DNA of 64,000 nucleotides from assembly GCA_024516155.1 (NCBI GenBank), contig JAJJXM010000088.1, forward strand, positions 1-64,000, written 5' to 3'. A program made the translations under genes and the position numbers. This document shows, piece after piece, positions 9,441 to 21,146 of the stretch (positions are counted from its first letter, which is position 1; each line of letters begins with the position of its first letter). Source of the DNA: Pyronema omphalodes. Its lineage: Eukaryota; Ascomycota; Pezizomycetes; Pezizales; Pyronemataceae. The notes under the pieces were generated by a model, which worked only from the letters and a program-made list of their open reading frames with translations, did not search any database and was not told where the DNA came from.

Positions 9441-11797
9441 GCACACAACACAGCCGACATAATCCTAATACAAGAAATTCACATTACCGACATAACATAC
9501 GCCACCACACACCCATCGTTCACTCTGGTCTTGCCACCGCGTGGGGATAGAACCACCAACAGAACAGCCGCCTATGTGACCAGGACAAACCCATACCTCA
9601 GGGTTTCTCAGCGCACCGATATATGCGCGGATCCTGACCTCCAGGTCCTTGAGGTAGGCACCGACTTCATTCCTTCTTTCTTTCTTCTTAATATGTACAA
9701 CGAAAAACACCCCGAAAGCAATATTTATATCATCCCGAGAGCCCTCACCCCCCTCCCCCTCCCCCGCAGGTGCATCATCACAGGTGACCTCAACGCTCAC
9801 CATGCCCTGTGGAACTCCTCCACACGTTCCCCCACCCGCGCCACCGAAATAGTTGACCTCATCGAACAACGAGACTGGACCCTCGTGACCGTCCCTGACA
9901 TTCCCACCTACTACTACAACCAAGGCCGCAGTTCTTCCGTCCTCGACCTGACCCTAGCATCACCCCACATGGCAGAGGAAACAATCAACTGGGCAATTGA
10001 CGACGACAACGCTACGGGATCTGACCATGAAGTCATACGTTTCGAAGTGCACACAACCCACCCAGACGCTGAGACAACCCCCCCAACAAACCGACTGAAC
10101 TGGAAAAAGACGGACTGGGAGCTCTTCGCCGAAACCCTCCGTGCCTCGTGCTTAGCCCTCACACCATCATGGACACAATACCGCAACCACCCTACCACAG
10201 ACAACCTCGATGCGTGGGCGGAGTCAATACGTGATGCCATCCTTAATGCCGCGACTACGTCCACCCCCGTACTACAAGTGACCCCACAATTGAAGAGATG
10301 GTGGACCGCAGAAGTCACCGAGGCAAGGAAAAAGATGACCAAAGCAAGACGTAAGTGGAAACGCAAACGTGACGATAGATCCCACCTAAACTACAAACAA
10401 CACCGAAACGAATACCACAGGACCATTCGAACGGCGAAAGATGCAAAGTGGAAGGAATATCTTTCCCAAGCCGAAGGACCCGAAGTGTGGCAGGCGTTTA
10501 GGTACACCAACCCTCGGCGTGCTCAGCTAACACCAAACCTCCGCGCAATGATAAACGGCCAAGAAACAATCTGCAGCTCCTTCGACGCAAAGGTAGAGGC
10601 CTTCCAAAAGTTGTTTCCCCCGCCGCCCCCACCACCGCCTCCGTCCGTCCTCCCCCCGCGCCGCGAGTTGCAGTGGACAACCTTTTCACCGACAGAGGTA
10701 GAAACAGCGATATTCTCCTCCTCGCCGACGAAGGCGCCCGCACCCGATGGGCTCACATTCGCCTGCCTGCGCCAAGCATACCTTGCCATCCCCAAACACA
10801 TGAACAACCTCTACGCCACATTAGGGACGGTGGGCTACCATCCGCGATGCTGGCGCCAGGCCACCACAGTCATTATCGCCAAACCTAACAAGCCGGATTA
10901 CAGCAATCCAAAGGCATACCGTCCGATTGCGCTCCTAAACTGCCTTGGGAAGACCCTCGAAAAACTAATGGCCACTCGCCTAGGCACGATGGCAGACTCT
11001 CACGACTTACTACATAGAGACCAAATAGGTGGACACCCGCAGAGATCAGCAATTGACGCGGCGATGACGCTGGTGCACGACGTTGAGATTGGGAAATCTC
11101 ACAGAATGCTAACCTCTGCCCTCTTCCTCGATGTTCGTGGAGCGTTCGACAACGTCTCTGCTGACCGCCTCCAACAAACATTACGACAGCTTGGGTGCCC
11201 GCGACCAGTAGTATCGTGGTGCCAGTCTTTCCTCGCAGACCGCACGATCGCTCTAGCGTTCGATGGGCGAACTGACACGCAACGCCCAGTGCAAACAGGC
11301 ATCCCACAAGGTTCCCCTGCATCCCCCATACTTTTCTTATTATACCTCCGCCCACTATTCGACAAACTAGCGCAGGTACACCCGTACGCCTGGACACCTA
11401 GCTACATTGACGACGTAGCGATCGTCGTCCAGGGACGCACCAGAAAAGCGAACGCCCGCGCACTTGAGAACATCACGACAACAGCCTTTCGGTGGGCCGA
11501 CGCAAACGCCGTTGCATTTGACGATGCCAAGTCAGAGCTCCTGCATTTCCACTGGGCACGCACCGATAGCATCACTGAGGAGGAAAAAGTTAAGTTACCA
11601 AACGGTACAGTTATCACACCGGGAACACAAGGAGGAGAGAAGGATGTTGTGAGGTGGATAGGCCTGTATTTAGATAGGAAACTTAACTTTAGAAAACATG
11701 TAGCTAGACGAGTAACCGCCGCGCAAAGAACTCTGAACGCACTGTGTAGGTTAGCACGGTACGAAACAGGTCTGTCCCCCGCTGCTACAAGACTAAT
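9441..11797 (+). CDS. LA1 ORF2, part 2 (endonuclease, reverse transcriptase)
   Basis: This continues ORF2 after G1b. It contains the APE-type endonuclease (CIITGDLNAHHALW, then GSDHEVIRF), a proline run at about 10618-10650, the RT with APDGLTFACLR, the LNCLGKTLEKL and FLDVRGAFDNVS blocks, and the catalytic YIDD at 11403-11414. It is cut by LB1 at 11797; the 11-bp duplication ACAAGACTAAT is at 11787-11797 and 18828-18838. No stop occurs inside this segment before the insertion. Confidence 0.9.
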
Positions 11798-12108
11798 CGC
11801 ACCACTGAATCCGAGCTAAGTCTAACCCAGCAAAAACCGACCCCCCCCTGCCTTTTCAACAACCACGCCGAAATCGCAAGATTTTATCGCGGATTATTGT
11901 TCGGCAGCCCCGAATTACCTATTCGCAGCATTTCCAGATCAGGCCCTCTCTTTTTCGTTGAGTTTTCATCGAAAAAGAGTTTTCGGGCCCCTGAGAAAAG
12001 CCCCGCGAACCGGTTCCATCAACACCACCCTCCACCCACATCAACAACCATCATTTCAATCGCGGATTCCTTGTCGCTACCGCAGAAACAACTTATTCCG
12101 AACTTCCG
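11798..12108 (+). promoter_or_regulatory. LB1 5' UTR
   Basis: This 311-bp leader must carry the internal promoter if LB follows the usual LINE plan. It begins CGCACCACTGAATCC. Around 11840-11880 it has a run of C followed by CTGCCTTTTCAACAAC and then GCCGAAA, resembling the first ~45 bp of the HL elements (C-run, CTGCATTCTCAACAAC, then CCGAAA). No TATA box is evident. Confidence 0.5.
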
Positions 12109-14020
12109 ATGCCCACCCGATCCTCCGCTGTTGAGAAACAGCCCATCCCCCCCGACAAAGCGCCCCCTCGAGCGCTCGCGAAAGAAAAACGCGCTAACGC
12201 AGAGCCGCACGAGTCCGACGCGTCCGACGTTGAGATGCACGTAGACTCGTGCTCTGACGTCAGCGAGGATTCCAGCGACGACGACGCGTCTCCCCGAGAC
12301 AGCTCCCCAACGCCAACTTCTCGCAACACCACCAACGCCCCACCCAAAACACCCCACAACAAAAAACCCCTCCCTGAAAACTCCGACACCCCCGATCAAC
12401 TGAGCAACAACGACCCCAAATACTCCATCCAACAAACCACCGGCAAACAGAAAAAACGCCCCGCCGCCTCCACTGCCCATACTATCACCCATATCGCCGA
12501 AGACTCCACCCCCGTTCCTGCACTAGTCAAACGACTCCACCCCGACACCGCTCCGATTAACGCCACACCTCCCAGCAACGCCGACCTCGCTCAATCCATC
12601 GACGTCCTCCACCACAATCTTGCTACCACCGCGGACATGTTTCGTCACGCCGACCAGACAACGAACGACAGAATCAACAAAGCGTTCAAGACAATCAACA
12701 AGAACCAGTCCCTCCTCCAATCCATCTACGACGCCGTCCAACTCCTCGCCCCGTCCCTCCTACCGAAAGGAACAGCTACCGCCGTGTCCCCCACCCCCGT
12801 TTCCGCATCCCCCACCCCCCTCGAGACCACCAGCCCCGATACCCAGCCCGTTAACGCCCCTCTCGATTTACCCTCCAAACATGCCCCCCGCCTCAGAGAA
12901 GCCGAGTACTGGAAGCAGAGGTGCTTGAACGCCGAAGCTGAACTCCGGAAGAACGAGCTCACTCCTCCCCCTCACCTACCCCCTCCCCCACCCCAGGCGA
13001 ACGAACCGTGGCAAGGACCAATACCCGCGGCCACCAAGTTGTTCAAAGAGAAAGCCGCTGCCCCATCAAAGACCCCCCCTAAGACCACCAAACCCAACCC
13101 CCAACGCAAGAACCCCCCCCGCGTCCAAGACATTGTGATCCCCTGCCCTGACCCCCGTGCCCTGCCCGATAGCTCTAAGATCGCCATTGGATTAGCTATC
13201 AACGAAGCCCTACACAAGGCGAAGGTGGAAGGAAACATCATGACGGTTAGGAAAAATATGGCAGGAAGCCTCATGCTTACCCCCTCCCCGAACACATCCA
13301 TTACCGATCTCACCCCCCACCTCTCTGTTATCCACGCCGCTGCCTGCACAGTCCACCCGAACCTCTTGCCCCCCCCGACTTAATGAAAAATGGTATAAGC
13401 TGGCAGTCCACGGAATCCCCACGGACTACTACGAGGACACCGCTGAGGGTATGCAAAAATTGCAGCAAGAAATCGAGACGAACCACAAAGTACGCCTGAC
13501 ACAACCCCCAAGGTACATCTCTCACCCGGACAAGCGTGTTGGTAAGACCGCCTCCAGTGTGATGATCGCACTGAAGTCCAGCGAGGAATACAACCTCCTC
13601 AAGAGAACAAAGGTGACAGTATTATTCGAACAACGCAAGGTGACAGAATTCTTCACCGCCCGTTCCATTGACCAATGCCGCAGGTGCCAGAAATTTGGAC
13701 ATCATCATGCAATCTGCCCAGCTGACAATGGCCCCGCTTGCGCGATATGCGCCGCCCCTCACCCCACCGAATATCACCAATGCAGCCAGTGCCCCACAAT
13801 CCAGGGCCGCAAATGTCAACACACCCTCTACAAGTGTGCCAATTGTGTCGCCGCTGGCCTCACAGACGTCCACCACGCCGCATACAGCACCCGCTGCCCC
13901 GTCAAAGTGAACGTCGTCAGGGAAGCCTGGCAGAAGACTCGCCCGGAGACAACACCCCTAGACGCCATCCCCTCCGAAATAAACCCCATCGCCGACACCA
14001 CCATGACCGCTGATGAATAG
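12109..14020 (+). pseudogene. LB1 ORF1 (zinc-knuckle protein), frameshifted
   Basis: The ATG at 12109 opens a 424-aa frame with an acidic/serine-rich start, a helical stretch and a Pro-rich linker. The frame is lost in a run of eight C at 13369-13376; one C fewer would restore the phase. The continuing part (13384-14020) carries CRRCQKFGHHHAIC, CAICAAPHPTEYHQC and a third Cys/His motif, as in LA and LD ORF1. The stop overlaps the ORF2 start by 8 nt (ATGAATAG at 14013-14020). Likely a slippage mutation, or a base-call error in the homopolymer. Confidence 0.85.
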
Positions 14021-17000
14021 ATACGACTCATCAGCGGCGACCCTTCGCATCGTGTCACATAACACGAATCGCAGCGCCACCGCACTAACAACACTGCTGA
14101 ACTCAGCAGGATCCAAAATAGACATATTGCTGGTACAAGAGATTAACGTTAAAGATCCCCGGTACGCAATCACACATCCAGATTTCCTTTTGTTACTTCC
14201 CCCTCGCAGCCACCACAAAGTCAATCGTACTGCTGCATATATCTCTCGCCTCAACCCACATGTTCGAGTCACACCAAGACCGGACGTCAGCGGAGATCCT
14301 GACCTCCAGGTACTCGAGGTTAGCACCACACTCATTCCCTCCTTTTACCTCTTAAATATCTATAATGAAAAAGACCCCCAAACAAAATTATATACCGTCC
14401 CCCGCTCCCTTACCCCCTTCACTCTCCCCCACCGTTGCGTGATCACAGGGGACCTCAATGCCCATCACCCTCTGTGGAACTCCCACGCACGCAGACCAGC
14501 GAGAGCAGACGTGCTGGTGGAACTGATGGAAGACCATCACTGGCAACTGATAAACGTCCCGGACGTTCCTACTTACCACTATCGAGACGGATCGGGCTCT
14601 TCGGTCCTCGACCTGACTCTGGCAGCCCCGGCGATGGCAAGGGAAATTTCTTCTTGGGCCATTGACGACGGCATTGCCACGGGATCGGACCACGAGGTGA
14701 TCCGTTTCCAAATCGACTCCTTACACCCAGACCACCACAACACCGCCGGCGACACTACACGACTAAACTGGCGCAAGACGGACTGGGAGACCTTCACCGA
14801 AGAATTGCAACGCCTCACCGAAGCCTCCTACCCCCGGTGGTCCCACCTCCGAGCCAACCCCTCCGCCGAGAACCTCGACGAATGGGCTGCCCTCCATCGC
14901 GACTCTATCCAAACCGCCGCCACGATATCAACACCTACCCTCACCCCAACCCCGCGGTCGAAGAGATGGTGGACGGAGGAGGTACGCCTGACACGTAAAG
15001 ACATGACCCGGGCCAGGAGGAGATGGAAACAGACCCGCCTTCCCCAACACCTCGCCGAATACAAACAGTCTCGAAACGCCCACTACAGGAAAGTCCGACA
15101 TGCAAAGGACTCCATGTGGAAGGAATACTTAGCCGCGGTGGAAGGACCAGACATATGGGCGGCCTTCCGATATACAAACCCGCGCCGCGCTCAATTGACA
15201 CCACCGATCAAGACACAGGTAGGAGGAACGGAGAAGGTATGCGTCGACTTCGACAGTAAGGTAGAGGCCTTTCAAGCGTTATTCCCTCCCCCCCCCAGCT
15301 GCCCCCCCCACACGCACCTCACGACCCAACCCCCAACTCCCCTGGAAAACATTCACCCCCGAAGAAATTCGTACCGCTATCACAACATCCTCCCCCAAGA
15401 AAGCCCCCGGCCCGGACTCCATCACGTTCGCGTGCCTTAGGAAGGCGTACGATGCAGTCCCCAAAGTTTTCAACGCCCTGTACTCAACCTTAGGAACGAA
15501 AGGATATCATCCGCGGAGCTGGCGAGAGGCCACGACGGTGGTGATACCTAAACCAAACAAACCGGACTATAGCGCCATGAAGGCATATCGCCCGATCGCC
15601 TTACTCAACTGCTTGGGCAAGGTGTCAGAAAAACTCATGGCGACCCGGCTCAGCCTTATGGCGGAGTCGCACGACATCCTGCATAAGGATCAGATTGGCA
15701 GGCGCCCAAAACGCTCGGCAATTGACGCCGCGATGGCACTGACGCATGAGGTAGAAGTTAACGCGGGAAATCGCTTCGTGACGTCTGCCCTATTTTTAGA
15801 CGTACGAGGAGCTTTCGATAACGTCTCCTCCGCCAGATTACTGGCAACTATGCACTCACTCGGCTGCCCACAGGCGGTAATATCGTGGTGTTCCTCATTC
15901 TTAAGTGACCGCACAACCGCCCTATCATTTGACGGCAGAACAGATTCACAGCGACCAATTCAAACCGGCATTCCCCAGGGATCCCCCGGGTCGCCAATAC
16001 TCTGCCTCATATACCTTCGCCCCCTCTTTGACGCCTTACAATCCGAACACCCGACCCTGTGGACCCCTAGCTATATAGACGACGTTGCCTTGGTGGCCCA
16101 TGGACGAACAAGAGAACAAAATGCGCGCGCCCTGGAAGCAGCCGCTCGCACCGCATTCAACTGGGCGCAGACAAACGCGGTAGCATTCGACGATTCCAAA
16201 TCGGAGATGCTGCACTTCCATAAGTCGCGAATCGATGAACACAGCGAAGCAACAAACGTGCGCTTACCTAACGGCACCATAGTCACCCCTGGGACTCAAG
16301 GAGGCAGCAAGGACGTGGTCCGGTGGATTGGCATACATTTTGATCGCAAACTTTCCTTCTCCCAACATGTAAAAATAAGACTGACGGCCGCCGCTAGGTC
16401 CCTCAACGCCCTCCGAAGTTTGGTCCGTCACGAAACAGGTCTGTCCCCCTCAGCGACCCGTACACTTTATCAAGCGTGTGTAACCTCTAGGTCGGATTTT
16501 GGCTCTGAGATCTGGTGGAATGGACAAAAAGGACTGGCCAGCACACTACAAACGCAACAAAACTCCGCCCTACGCCGCATACTAAACGCATTCACATCGA
16601 CCCCCATAGTGGCCCTACACAACGAAGCCGCCATACCCCCCGTCGCAATTCGCCTTCAACGCCGCAGCCGCAAATATGTTCTCCGCCTCCTCTCCCTCCC
16701 CCCTTCCCACCCCGTAGTTAGACGCTGCCCTTCCTCCTTCCCCGTGCCCAACCACTTCCCCACCTCCATATGTGACCCGTCCGAATATGACTACCCCTGG
16801 AACACCACCCAGAAAGCCCCCTCGCGCCTCGCTCGCATGCTCCGCTCCGTCGGTCAGTGGATATTACCGGACGACGTAATCGAGGACACGGCACACCCAA
16901 ATCCCACCCCGTGGATAAGCTCACCCCTACGAATAAAGATATCCTCCCTCCCCAAACCCGAAGCCGCCGTCGAACACCTCTCGCTGATCCGCGACCTGAG

Positions 17001-18015
17001 TGACGACAACACCAACATTATCGCCTATACAGACGGCTCCCAACTCGAAGGAAAAACAGGCGCCGGATACTGCATCACCTCAGGTTTCCCCCGTCAAGTC
17101 AACGAATCCATCCCCATGGGCACGACCACGGAAGTGTTCGACGCCGAGCTACGAGCAATTCACGACTGCCTCGAGATGTGCCACAAAATCATCTCCCACA
17201 ACCACCTCCGACGCCGCCGGATACACGTCTTTACAGACAACCAGGCGGCCATCCTCCGCGCCTCCCGTACAACATATGGTCCGGGCCAAGAGCTCGCCCG
17301 CGCTATACACGACATCGCCTCCTCCCTCCGATCCAAAGACACATCCGTCACCTTACATTGGGTCCCAGGACATACCGATATACCCGGGAATGACCAAGCC
17401 GACCTCCTCGCCAAAACTGCAACTACCCTAACTCCCCCCTCTTCGCTACCGGTCTCCCTGTCCTGGATACGTCGACAGATTCACGATCAATACATCCAAG
17501 ACTGGACGACCTAGTACTCCTCCGCGCCGAAACTTAAAACATACGACGCCCCACACCGTCGACGCCTCGACCATGCCTACACGGCCCTACCACGCAAACT
17601 ATCAACCGCAATCTTGGGATTGCGAACCGGACACGGTTATTTTTTGGACTGCCTTGCTCATCCCCCCACCGCCCAATACCCCTCCCGCTTGTGCTCATGC
17701 CCCCTTCACCCTCCGCAATCCCCCAAACATCTCATTCTCTCGTGCCCCTACTTCACTTCCCAACGGACCGAACTGCGACGCACACTGAAAATCCCACGAC
17801 GACGACATCTCACACTACCGACAATCTTACATACCACCGCCGGCACCAAAGCACTGTCCGCTATGATCTCAGAGACCAAGATAGCGACTGCGGAGTGGGC
17901 TCACGCAAGGTTAAGTAAACTCCCCGCTGAGGAGGACACATCTGCTACGCTGACAACAGACTGGGGGACGCTGCTGGACCTGACGGCCGAGCACGCGGTT
18001 ACCTCTAATAATTAA
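14013..18015 (+). pseudogene. LB1 ORF2 (endonuclease-RT-RNase H), two lesions
   Basis: The first 475 codons hold the APE endonuclease (VITGDLNAHHPLW, GSDHEVIRF). One extra C in the run at about 15287-15295 (nine C against eight in LB2) shifts the frame; the RT then continues in another frame through YIDD near 16074. Also, the conserved QGSPASPIL block reads QGSPGSPIL. The RNase H (IAYTDGSQLEG, HVFTDNQAAIL, HWVPGHTDIPGNDQA) follows. A TAG at 17512-17514 replaces the CGG of LB2. The last ~165 codons include the CxC...H...C C-terminal motif. Not functional as read. Confidence 0.9.
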
Positions 18016-18827
18016 AAAAAAAAAAAATAAATAAAATAAAATAATAATAAAAAGAAGTAGGAGGAGGACGGAGGGAGGGAGAAGCGGGAGGCGAGAGCGG
18101 AGAGAGAGACGAGGGAGAGGGGAGGGGGAGGAAGCGGACGATGACGAGGAGAGAGTGGAGACGGGAGACTGGGAGAGCGGAGGCGTGGTTGTTGTGGAGA
18201 ATGGAGTCTTGTGTTTTTTTTTTTTTTTTTTTCTTTTTGAAACGGGAGTGAAAGTGAGGCGAGGAGTCGAGGGAGAGGAGAGACGCGGTGGAGACGGACG
18301 GGTGGAGCACGAATGAGGCGAGTACGAGATGGTGACGCGGAGAGAAGTGGACGGAGTGGGACGATGGATGGCCGGCGAGCCGAGAGGGAGCAGCGTGGTG
18401 AAGGGCGAGGGGAGGGACGTAGAGTAGGGTGGTGGCACAGGGGAGAGAGGTGCGATGGGGGGGCGTTGACCCGGGGGAGTTATATCTTCTTTTCTTTTCT
18501 TTTGCTTGTTTGTTTTTGCTTTGTGGAGGAAATAAAGGTGGAAAAACGGTTAAAAATGGGAGGGGAAGGGTGGAGGAAATGGGGGAACGACCCGGCGAGG
18601 TGGCCTCCGAGCGTACAGGGCTCCTGGAACAGACGACGCTTGACGAACAAAAGCATAACGAGACTTGGGGGTCTACAACCCCACACCCTAACGACAAGCT
18701 CTGGGGCATACCCAGTGAGAGCCTGGCCTGACACCCGGGTTTCTTAATTTTGTATTTACTGTAGATTCCGCCATAACCTTACGGTTGGATGCGTGTATGA
18801 GTTAATAAATAAATAAATAAATAATAA
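18016..18827 (+). repeat. LB1 3' UTR and tail
   Basis: It starts with an A-rich stretch directly after the ORF2 stop, then ~480 bp that is very purine-rich on the coding strand (GGGAGGGAG-type runs, possible G-quadruplexes) with a T-run near 18207-18231. From about 18510 the sequence matches the end of HL1 almost base for base. A terminal stem-loop (18769-18793) precedes the (TAAA)n tail. Confidence 0.85.
18769..18793 (+). other. LB1 3'-terminal RNA stem-loop
   Basis: An outer CGC/GCG stem, an internal loop CAU/GGAU and an inner AACC/GGUU stem closed by UUAC, about 15 nt from the repeat tail. Repeated in LB2 (35328-35352) and HL1 (34114-34138), and matched in architecture by the LA and HL2 tails. 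Confidence 0.6.
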
Positions 18828-18838
18828 ACAAGACTAAT

Positions 18839-20309
18839 CTACCAGGCGTGTGTCCAGTCGAGAGCAGACTACGGCGCAGAGATATGGTGGAACCAACAAA
18901 AAGACCTTGCCCGCACCCTCCAGAATCAACAGAACACCGCCCTCCGCAGGATTCTCAACGCTTTCACCTCTACTCCGATCCTGGCCCTCCACAATGAATC
19001 CGCACTTCCCCCCGTCACAATACGTCTTGACAACCGCCAGCGGAAATACGCCCTGCGCACCCTCACCTTACCCGCTTCGCACCCTATCATCACACGCTGC
19101 CCCGTCTCGTTTCCCGCCCCGAGTATCGATGATGCCTCCATCAACCCGGACACCGAGTACGACCACCCGTGGCACATCCCAGGACAAGCCCCGTCCCGCC
19201 TCCTGCACGTCATCAGCACCCTCTCCCCGTGGGTCCAACCAAACGCCGAAATCGAGGACACCTCCCAAAACATCCCCGACGACGACCTCGCCCCTACATT
19301 AACGATCGACATCTCCTCCTCCCCGAAGGCTGACGCTGCCGACGACCACCTCCTCCTCCTCCACGCCCTTCGCCAACGATCGGATACTATCCTACTGTAC
19401 ACGGACGGCTCTCAACTTGACGGCATAACAGGCGCAGGATACACCATCCCCCACGGGCTGCCACGACCTGTCAACTCCATAGTGCCCATGGGCGACAGAA
19501 CAGAAGTCTTCGACGCGGAAGTTATGGCCATCCACGAAGGACTCCGGACATGCCTGACACATACTCGACGCAACGACCTATACGACAAACACATCCACGT
19601 TTTTACCGACACCCAAGCCGCGATACGTCGAGCCTCTCACCTCCGTCGAGGCCCCGGCCAGGAGCTCGCCTGGGCCATCCACAACACCGCTCACGACCTT
19701 CACGCTTACGGTACCTCAATTACCATCCACTGGGTCCCAGGACACACTAGCGTCCCCGGAAACGAAGCCGCCGACGAACTGGCCCGACAGGCGACAACAG
19801 TACCGCCACGCCGACAAATACCGATATCCCTCACCTGGCTGCGCCGCCGCGCTCGAGAGAGGTACACCGAAGACTGGGCTACCTGGTTCACCTCTTCCCC
19901 CCGACCGCGCACGTACACCGCCACACACCGCCGCAAAATGGACACTGCGTACACCGAAAACCCCCGCTGGATATCAACTGCAATCCTGGGTCTTCGCACC
20001 GGCCACGGGTACTTCCTCAACTGCTTGGCCCACCCTCCATCCGACGCATACCCCTCCCGCAGCTGCAGCTGCCCAATCCATCCACCGCAGACGCCTCGAC
20101 ACCTCCTCCTGAGCTGCCCCGACTTCCAGGCCGCTCGCTCCACACTCAGGAAGGACCTCAAACTCAGACAACACTCCCGGATCAACCTAAACACCATTCT
20201 GGACACCCCCTCCGGCACCAAGGCTCTTTCCACCTTTATCTCTGCAACCAAGGTTGCTACCTCGACCTGGGCACACTCCCGGCTAGAGAAGCCTCGCAGA
20301 AGGGGATAG
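18839..20309 (+). CDS. LA1 ORF2, part 3 (RT end, RNase H, C-terminus)
   Basis: The frame resumes immediately after the LB1 duplication and is open to the TAG at 20309. It contains the RNase H: LLYTDGSQLDG, TEVFDAEVMAIHEG, HVFTDTQAAI (LA2 has TDNQ) and HWVPGHTSVPGNEAADELA. The C-terminal CSCPIHPPQTPRHLLLSC motif is the Cys/His region typical of the end of this LINE type. No lesion is seen. Confidence 0.9.
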
Positions 20310-20397
20310 ACCCCTACCGCTGACTACACTGACCACAGTACCTTAGGAACTTTCGCGCGCGCTGATTTTGCAGTGCTTTCGTACTTAGGATTTCTGT

Positions 20398-20435
<38 letters not shown>

Positions 20436-21146
20436 GGACAAGCAAAAGGGGAAGGTAGAAGAGGGATGGGCGGAGAGAAAGGGAACGGGCACGCGGTGAC
20501 GGGATCGGGCTGGGGTCGTTGCTTGGGTCTGCTTGGGGTTCGGGTGTTTTGAGTTTTCTTTTCTTTGTCTTTCAATTGTTTCTCTTACGGGTTGGAGTTG
20601 TTTTATGGTACGGCGGGTGAGAAGGGAACGGATGGTGGAATGGTGCACGGGAAGGGAGATGACGGGGACGGCAGGCGAGAGAGGGCAGACGAGTTTCTTT
20701 TGTACTTTCCTTTGTTTGGGTGCGACAATGTTTTTCTTATGTTCGAAGGGCGGGAGGAGTGCGAGGCGTTGCGAAAGGAGAGAGAGGGGCGCGGGGAAGG
20801 GGCAGAGGAGGACGACGGGAGTTTTCTTTTTCTTTTGTACGCGGAGGAAACAAAGGCGGTAAAATGGCTAAACATGGGACGGGGAAGGGAGGAGGAAAGG
20901 GAGGAGCCCGGCGAGGCGGCCTCTGTGCAAGCAGGGCACTTGGAACATCAGACGCGCTTGGACAAGAAACCCCCGTAGTAACAGTGGGGACAGACCCCAC
21001 AACCACAACGATCAAGAGGAGGAGACTGGTAGAGGTGGAGACTGGGTTTTTGCTTTTACATTTCTTTCTTCTTCTCTTTTGTATTTATCTGTCCCTTGTC
21101 ATAACCTTCGGGTTGCAAACAAGTAATGAGAGAACAAACAAACAAA
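20310..21146 (+). repeat. LA1 3' UTR and (ACAA)n tail
   Basis: A 30-base A run lies at 20403-20432, less than 100 nt after the stop codon, and is followed by ~700 nt of G/A-rich sequence. The last ~250 nt match the ends of HL3 and the part of HL4 that remains. The stem-loop at 21095-21123 precedes the terminal tail. Confidence 0.85.
21095..21123 (+). other. LA1 3'-terminal RNA stem-loop with UUCG loop
   Basis: Outer stem CUUGU/ACAAG, internal loop CAU/GCAA, inner stem AACC/GGUU capped by the very stable C(UUCG)G tetraloop. The same element occurs in LA2 (58822-58850, minus strand) and HL3 (54554-54582, outer inner-stem pair lost). Confidence 0.65.

Larger units (their letters stand above)
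11798..18827 (+). mobile_element. LB1: full-length Tad1-like LINE, family B, inactivated
   Basis: A 7030-bp element with 5' UTR, ORF1, ORF2, 3' UTR and a terminal (TAAA)n tail, flanked by an 11-bp duplication. It is the only element with both of its ends in the window that shows multiple coding lesions: frameshifts in C-runs of ORF1 and ORF2 and one stop codon near the ORF2 end. It sits inside ORF2 of LA1 in the same orientation. Confidence 0.9.
1158..21146 (+). mobile_element. LA1: Tad1-like LINE, family A, broken by G1a, G1b and LB1
   Basis: The retained LINE segments are 1158-1805 (end of ORF1, start of ORF2), 9441-11797 and 18839-21146 (rest of ORF2 and 3' UTR). When the insertions and one copy of each target duplication are removed, the ORF2 segments (98, 2352 and 1471 nt) total 3921 nt, the same length as the uninterrupted ORF2 of LA2, and each junction stays in frame. 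The 3' end is a short (ACAA)n tail at 21131-21146. What follows is LB2 sequence beginning mid-ORF2, so LA1 most likely inserted into LB2; the 5' end and left duplication lie outside the window. Confidence 0.85.

Noticed and set aside
18207..18231. T-run in the LB1 3' UTR as a transcription terminator
   Set aside because: Protein-coding LINE transcription is by RNA polymerase II, where T-runs do not terminate; LB2 lacks most of the run at the same place.
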